Below are positions 20,325 through 22,501 of a stretch of 22,501 nucleotides of DNA, in pieces. The stretch comes from Pseudomonadota bacterium. GTDB taxonomy: Bacteria; Desulfobacterota; Anaeroferrophillalia; Anaeroferrophillales; Tharpellaceae. Location of the stretch: NCBI GenBank assembly GCA_030641485.1, contig DAOWHJ010000101.1:1-22501 (forward strand). The letters run 5' to 3'. Each line of letters opens with the position of its first letter. Position 1 is the stretch's first letter. The position numbers were made by a program, and so were the translations under genes. The notes under the pieces were generated by a model that was not told where the DNA came from, ran no database searches, and saw only the letters and a program-made list of their open reading frames with translations.

Positions 20325-22501
20325 CTAGGACTTCTGCCATTTAACTCGGTAAAAAATCACATAGAAGACTGGTACCAAAATCAAGGTCAAGACCGTAGCA
20401 AAAGTAAGTCCACCCATGACGGTTACTGCCATCCCCTGAAAAAACGGGTCAATCACTAGGGGCATCATACCCAATACGGTGGTAATTGCCGCCATACAGA
20501 CTGGGCGCATACGACTGACCGAGGCATCCATAATCGCGTCAAACGGCCCTTTCCCCTCGGCCAGTTCAATATTAATTTGATCTATGAGAACAATCGCATT
20601 TTTGATCAACATGCCGGTTAGGCTCAACATCCCCAACAACGACATAAAACCGAAGGGAACCCCAGCACCAAGCAAACCCACGGTAACCCCGATCACGGCA
20701 AAGGGCACCAACAATAAAATTATAGCTGGCTGACGTAAGTTATTAAAAAGCATCAGAATGATCAGGATCATAGCGATCGTTGGAGCTGCCATATTAGCCT
20801 TAATCCCGGCCTGAGCATTAGCTGAGTTCTCCTTCTCCGCACCCCAAGCCATCTCATAACCGGTCGGCATCTCAATCGTCTCAATCTCTTTCTCAACCGC
20901 AGCCTGCATTTCACTGGGCAGTAAACCAAATTGGATATTACCCCGAGCCCGAATCGTCAGTTTACGGTTAAAACGCATCCGAAACGGATCTTCGGCAACC
21001 GTAGCAAAACCTGAGACCACCTGGCTGATGGGAATCGATTTTTTAAGTGCTGGGCTATAAACCTGAAGATCCTGCAGGTTTTCGACGGCAAGCCTTTCCT
21101 CATCTGGTAAGCGGGAGATAATCGGCAAGAGATCATCGCCTTCTCGATAGAGCCCTACTTTAGTCCCGGCAACCGAACTCTCAAGCGCGTGGGCCAACAT
21201 CGACTGACTGACCCCCGCCTGTTTAGCTCTAACTTCATCGAAAAAAGGAACTATTTTCTTCACCGGTGGACGCCAATCATCCCAGACTCTGGCAGAGTCT
21301 GGATAATTTCGCATAATCGCCTGAGCCTTTGCCGAAAGTTGACGCAACACCCGACTGTCCGGCCCGGAAAATCGGGCCTCAAGATCAAAATCATCACCCG
21401 GTCCTAAAGCAAACTTTCTTAAAACCGGAGCTGACTCCGGATAATTACGCGAAATAAATTCCTCAATCTCAGGAACCAGAGCATCAATATCCCGGTAATC
21501 ATTAACCGAAACCAGCATCAGCCCATAGCCATTATCACTGGTCTGTTCTGGTGAAAACGTCAAAATAAAACGCGGCGCTCCATCACCAATATAGGAGGCC
21601 ACCGAAACCACACGTTCATCTTCAAGGATATGTTTTTCAATGGCACTGATATCAGCCACCGTTTGCCGAATATCAGTACCCGAAGGCAACCAGTAGTTCA
21701 CCATAAACATTGGTTTTGTCGAAGCCGGAAAAAAACTCCCTTTGAGAAGTCCAAAACCATAAATTGAAGCAACTAACATAGCAATGGCAACCAATACCGT
21801 CACCCAGCGCAAACGGATACACAAAGAGAGAATTTTTTTGTAGCTTACAAAGATGAAGCCTTTGTAGGGATCTTGCGGTTCCCCGGTTGCTGTGCCCCCT
21901 TTTAAAAACATTTTACAAAAAAGCGGCGTAATCGTAATCGCAATAATCCAGCTCATCATCAGGGAAATAAACATGACCTGAAAAAGTGAGCGGCAAAACT
22001 CTCCAGTACTATCATCGGACATGCCGATCCCCCAAAAAGCGAGAACGGCGATGATTGTCGCCCCTAAAAGCGGCATCTGAGTTTGAGTTACGACCTCACC
22101 GGCAGCTTTGATTCTATCCATTCCGGCTTCGATACGAATCAGCATCCCCTCAGTCACAACGATGGCATTATCAACCAGCATGCCCAGGGCAATAATCAGA
22201 GCCCCTAAAGAGATTCGTTCGAGACTAATGCCCGCCATATCCATTATAATGATGGTTCCAAGTACGGTAATGGCCAAGATAGAACCGATGAGCAAACCAC
22301 TGCGCACGCCCATAAAGATCAACAGGACAATTATGACAATCGCAATCGCTTCAAGGAAATTGATGACAAAGGCTTTTATAGATTGGGTAACGTCAGAGGC
22401 CTGAAAATTAATCACACTCAGCTCCATCCCCACCGGCAACATACCCATGAGTTCATCGATTCGCTGATTAACCGCTACCCCCAGTTTGACAACATTACCC
22501 C
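20325..22501 (-). CDS. RND efflux transporter, inner-membrane subunit (partial, N-terminus off the right edge)
   Basis: The frame is open from the TAG stop at 20325 to the right edge, about 725 residues, and continues upstream of the in-frame ATG at 22448, so that ATG is internal. It covers the C-terminal two-thirds of an AcrB/HAE-type RND pump: transmembrane helices 2-6 (LEAIAIVIIVLLIFMGVRSG; RISLGALIIALGMLVDNAIV with the membrane-embedded acidic position as VDN), a cytoplasmic loop, transmembrane helix 7, the second periplasmic porter domain, then helices 8-12 ending VFYVIFYRVKWQKS. These proton-driven pumps export drugs, metals or lipids with a periplasmic adaptor and outer-membrane channel, which would lie outside the window. 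A single Asp (VDN, not VDD) is compatible with several RND subfamilies. The substrate cannot be told. Confidence 0.92.
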   Translation of the reverse strand, partial: GNVVKLGVAVNQRIDELMGMLPVGMELSVINFQASDVTQSIKAFVINFLEAIAIVIIVLLIFMGVRSGLLIGSILAITVLGTIIIMDMAGISLERISLGALIIALGMLVDNAIVVTEGMLIRIEAGMDRIKAAGEVVTQTQMPLLGATIIAVLAFWGIGMSDDSTGEFCRSLFQVMFISLMMSWIIAITITPLFCKMFLKGGTATGEPQDPYKGFIFVSYKKILSLCIRLRWVTVLVAIAMLVASIYGFGLLKGSFFPASTKPMFMVNYWLPSGTDIRQTVADISAIEKHILEDERVVSVASYIGDGAPRFILTFSPEQTSDNGYGLMLVSVNDYRDIDALVPEIEEFISRNYPESAPVLRKFALGPGDDFDLEARFSGPDSRVLRQLSAKAQAIMRNYPDSARVWDDWRPPVKKIVPFFDEVRAKQAGVSQSMLAHALESSVAGTKVGLYREGDDLLPIISRLPDEERLAVENLQDLQVYSPALKKSIPISQVVSGFATVAEDPFRMRFNRKLTIRARGNIQFGLLPSEMQAAVEKEIETIEMPTGYEMAWGAEKENSANAQAGIKANMAAPTIAMILIILMLFNNLRQPAIILLLVPFAVIGVTVGLLGAGVPFGFMSLLGMLSLTGMLIKNAIVLIDQINIELAEGKGPFDAIMDASVSRMRPVCMAAITTVLGMMPLVIDPFFQGMAVTVMGGLTFATVLTLILVPVFYVIFYRVKWQKS

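Noticed and set aside
22108..22404. Plus-strand Ile/Met/Ser-rich ORF at the right end
   Set aside because: It is antisense to the transmembrane region of the RND gene, and its composition is what the complement of hydrophobic codons gives.

Overview
The window looks like a chromosomal segment of a Desulfobacterota (former Deltaproteobacteria) genome. This rests on multiheme CxxCH proteins, an HybA/NrfD-type membrane redox complex, an NtrC-family/sigma54 circuit, outer-membrane biogenesis genes (so a diderm), and long nested palindromic repeats of the kind common in that phylum. No rRNA, tRNA, CRISPR array, transposase or prophage gene was seen. Both ends cut genes: a lipoprotein on the left and an RND transporter on the right.

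Positions 1-9303 are mostly housekeeping: an LpoA-like lipoprotein (minus strand, partial), gatC and mtnA (plus), an unusual lipoprotein that joins a BamD-like TPR region to an LptA-like domain (minus), a radical SAM protein followed by nfo (endonuclease IV) (plus), and a secreted trypsin-like protease with two C-terminal repeats (minus).

Positions 9640-19972 hold one coherent accessory locus. Two promoter regions with sigma54 -24/-12 elements and a conserved block about 220 bp further upstream drive two plus-strand transcription units. The first encodes small membrane protein A1, a degenerate receiver protein, small membrane protein B1, a 62-residue membrane protein, a pentaheme cytochrome c, a Tat-exported 4x[4Fe-4S] protein and an NrfD/HybB-type membrane subunit. 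This last trio resembles Cbc4/CISM-type quinone-linked electron-transfer complexes. It is followed by a heme-sensor/HAMP protein whose reading frame is interrupted by one in-frame TGA, and by a 174-residue membrane protein. The second unit encodes A2 and B2, paralogues of A1 and B1. A convergent operon, from a sigma70-like promoter, encodes an NtrC-family regulator and a histidine kinase with a periplasmic sensor carrying CxxCH and CX4CH heme motifs. The inferred logic is that the kinase reads a periplasmic redox or ligand signal through c-type heme, the regulator activates the two sigma54 promoters, and these make the redox complex together with the small A/B proteins.

The most striking observation is the TGA at 14700-14702. 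It aligns exactly with the first cysteine of the CX4CH motif of the neighbouring kinase sensor, and the frame continues for 127 sense codons through the second transmembrane segment and HAMP. This makes it a candidate selenocysteine at a c-type-heme-type attachment position. A Cys-to-stop mutation or sequence error is the main alternative, and I could not find a convincing bacterial SECIS.

Positions 19973-22501 hold the regulator promoter, an inverted repeat, a strong terminator and the C-terminal part of an RND efflux transporter on the minus strand.
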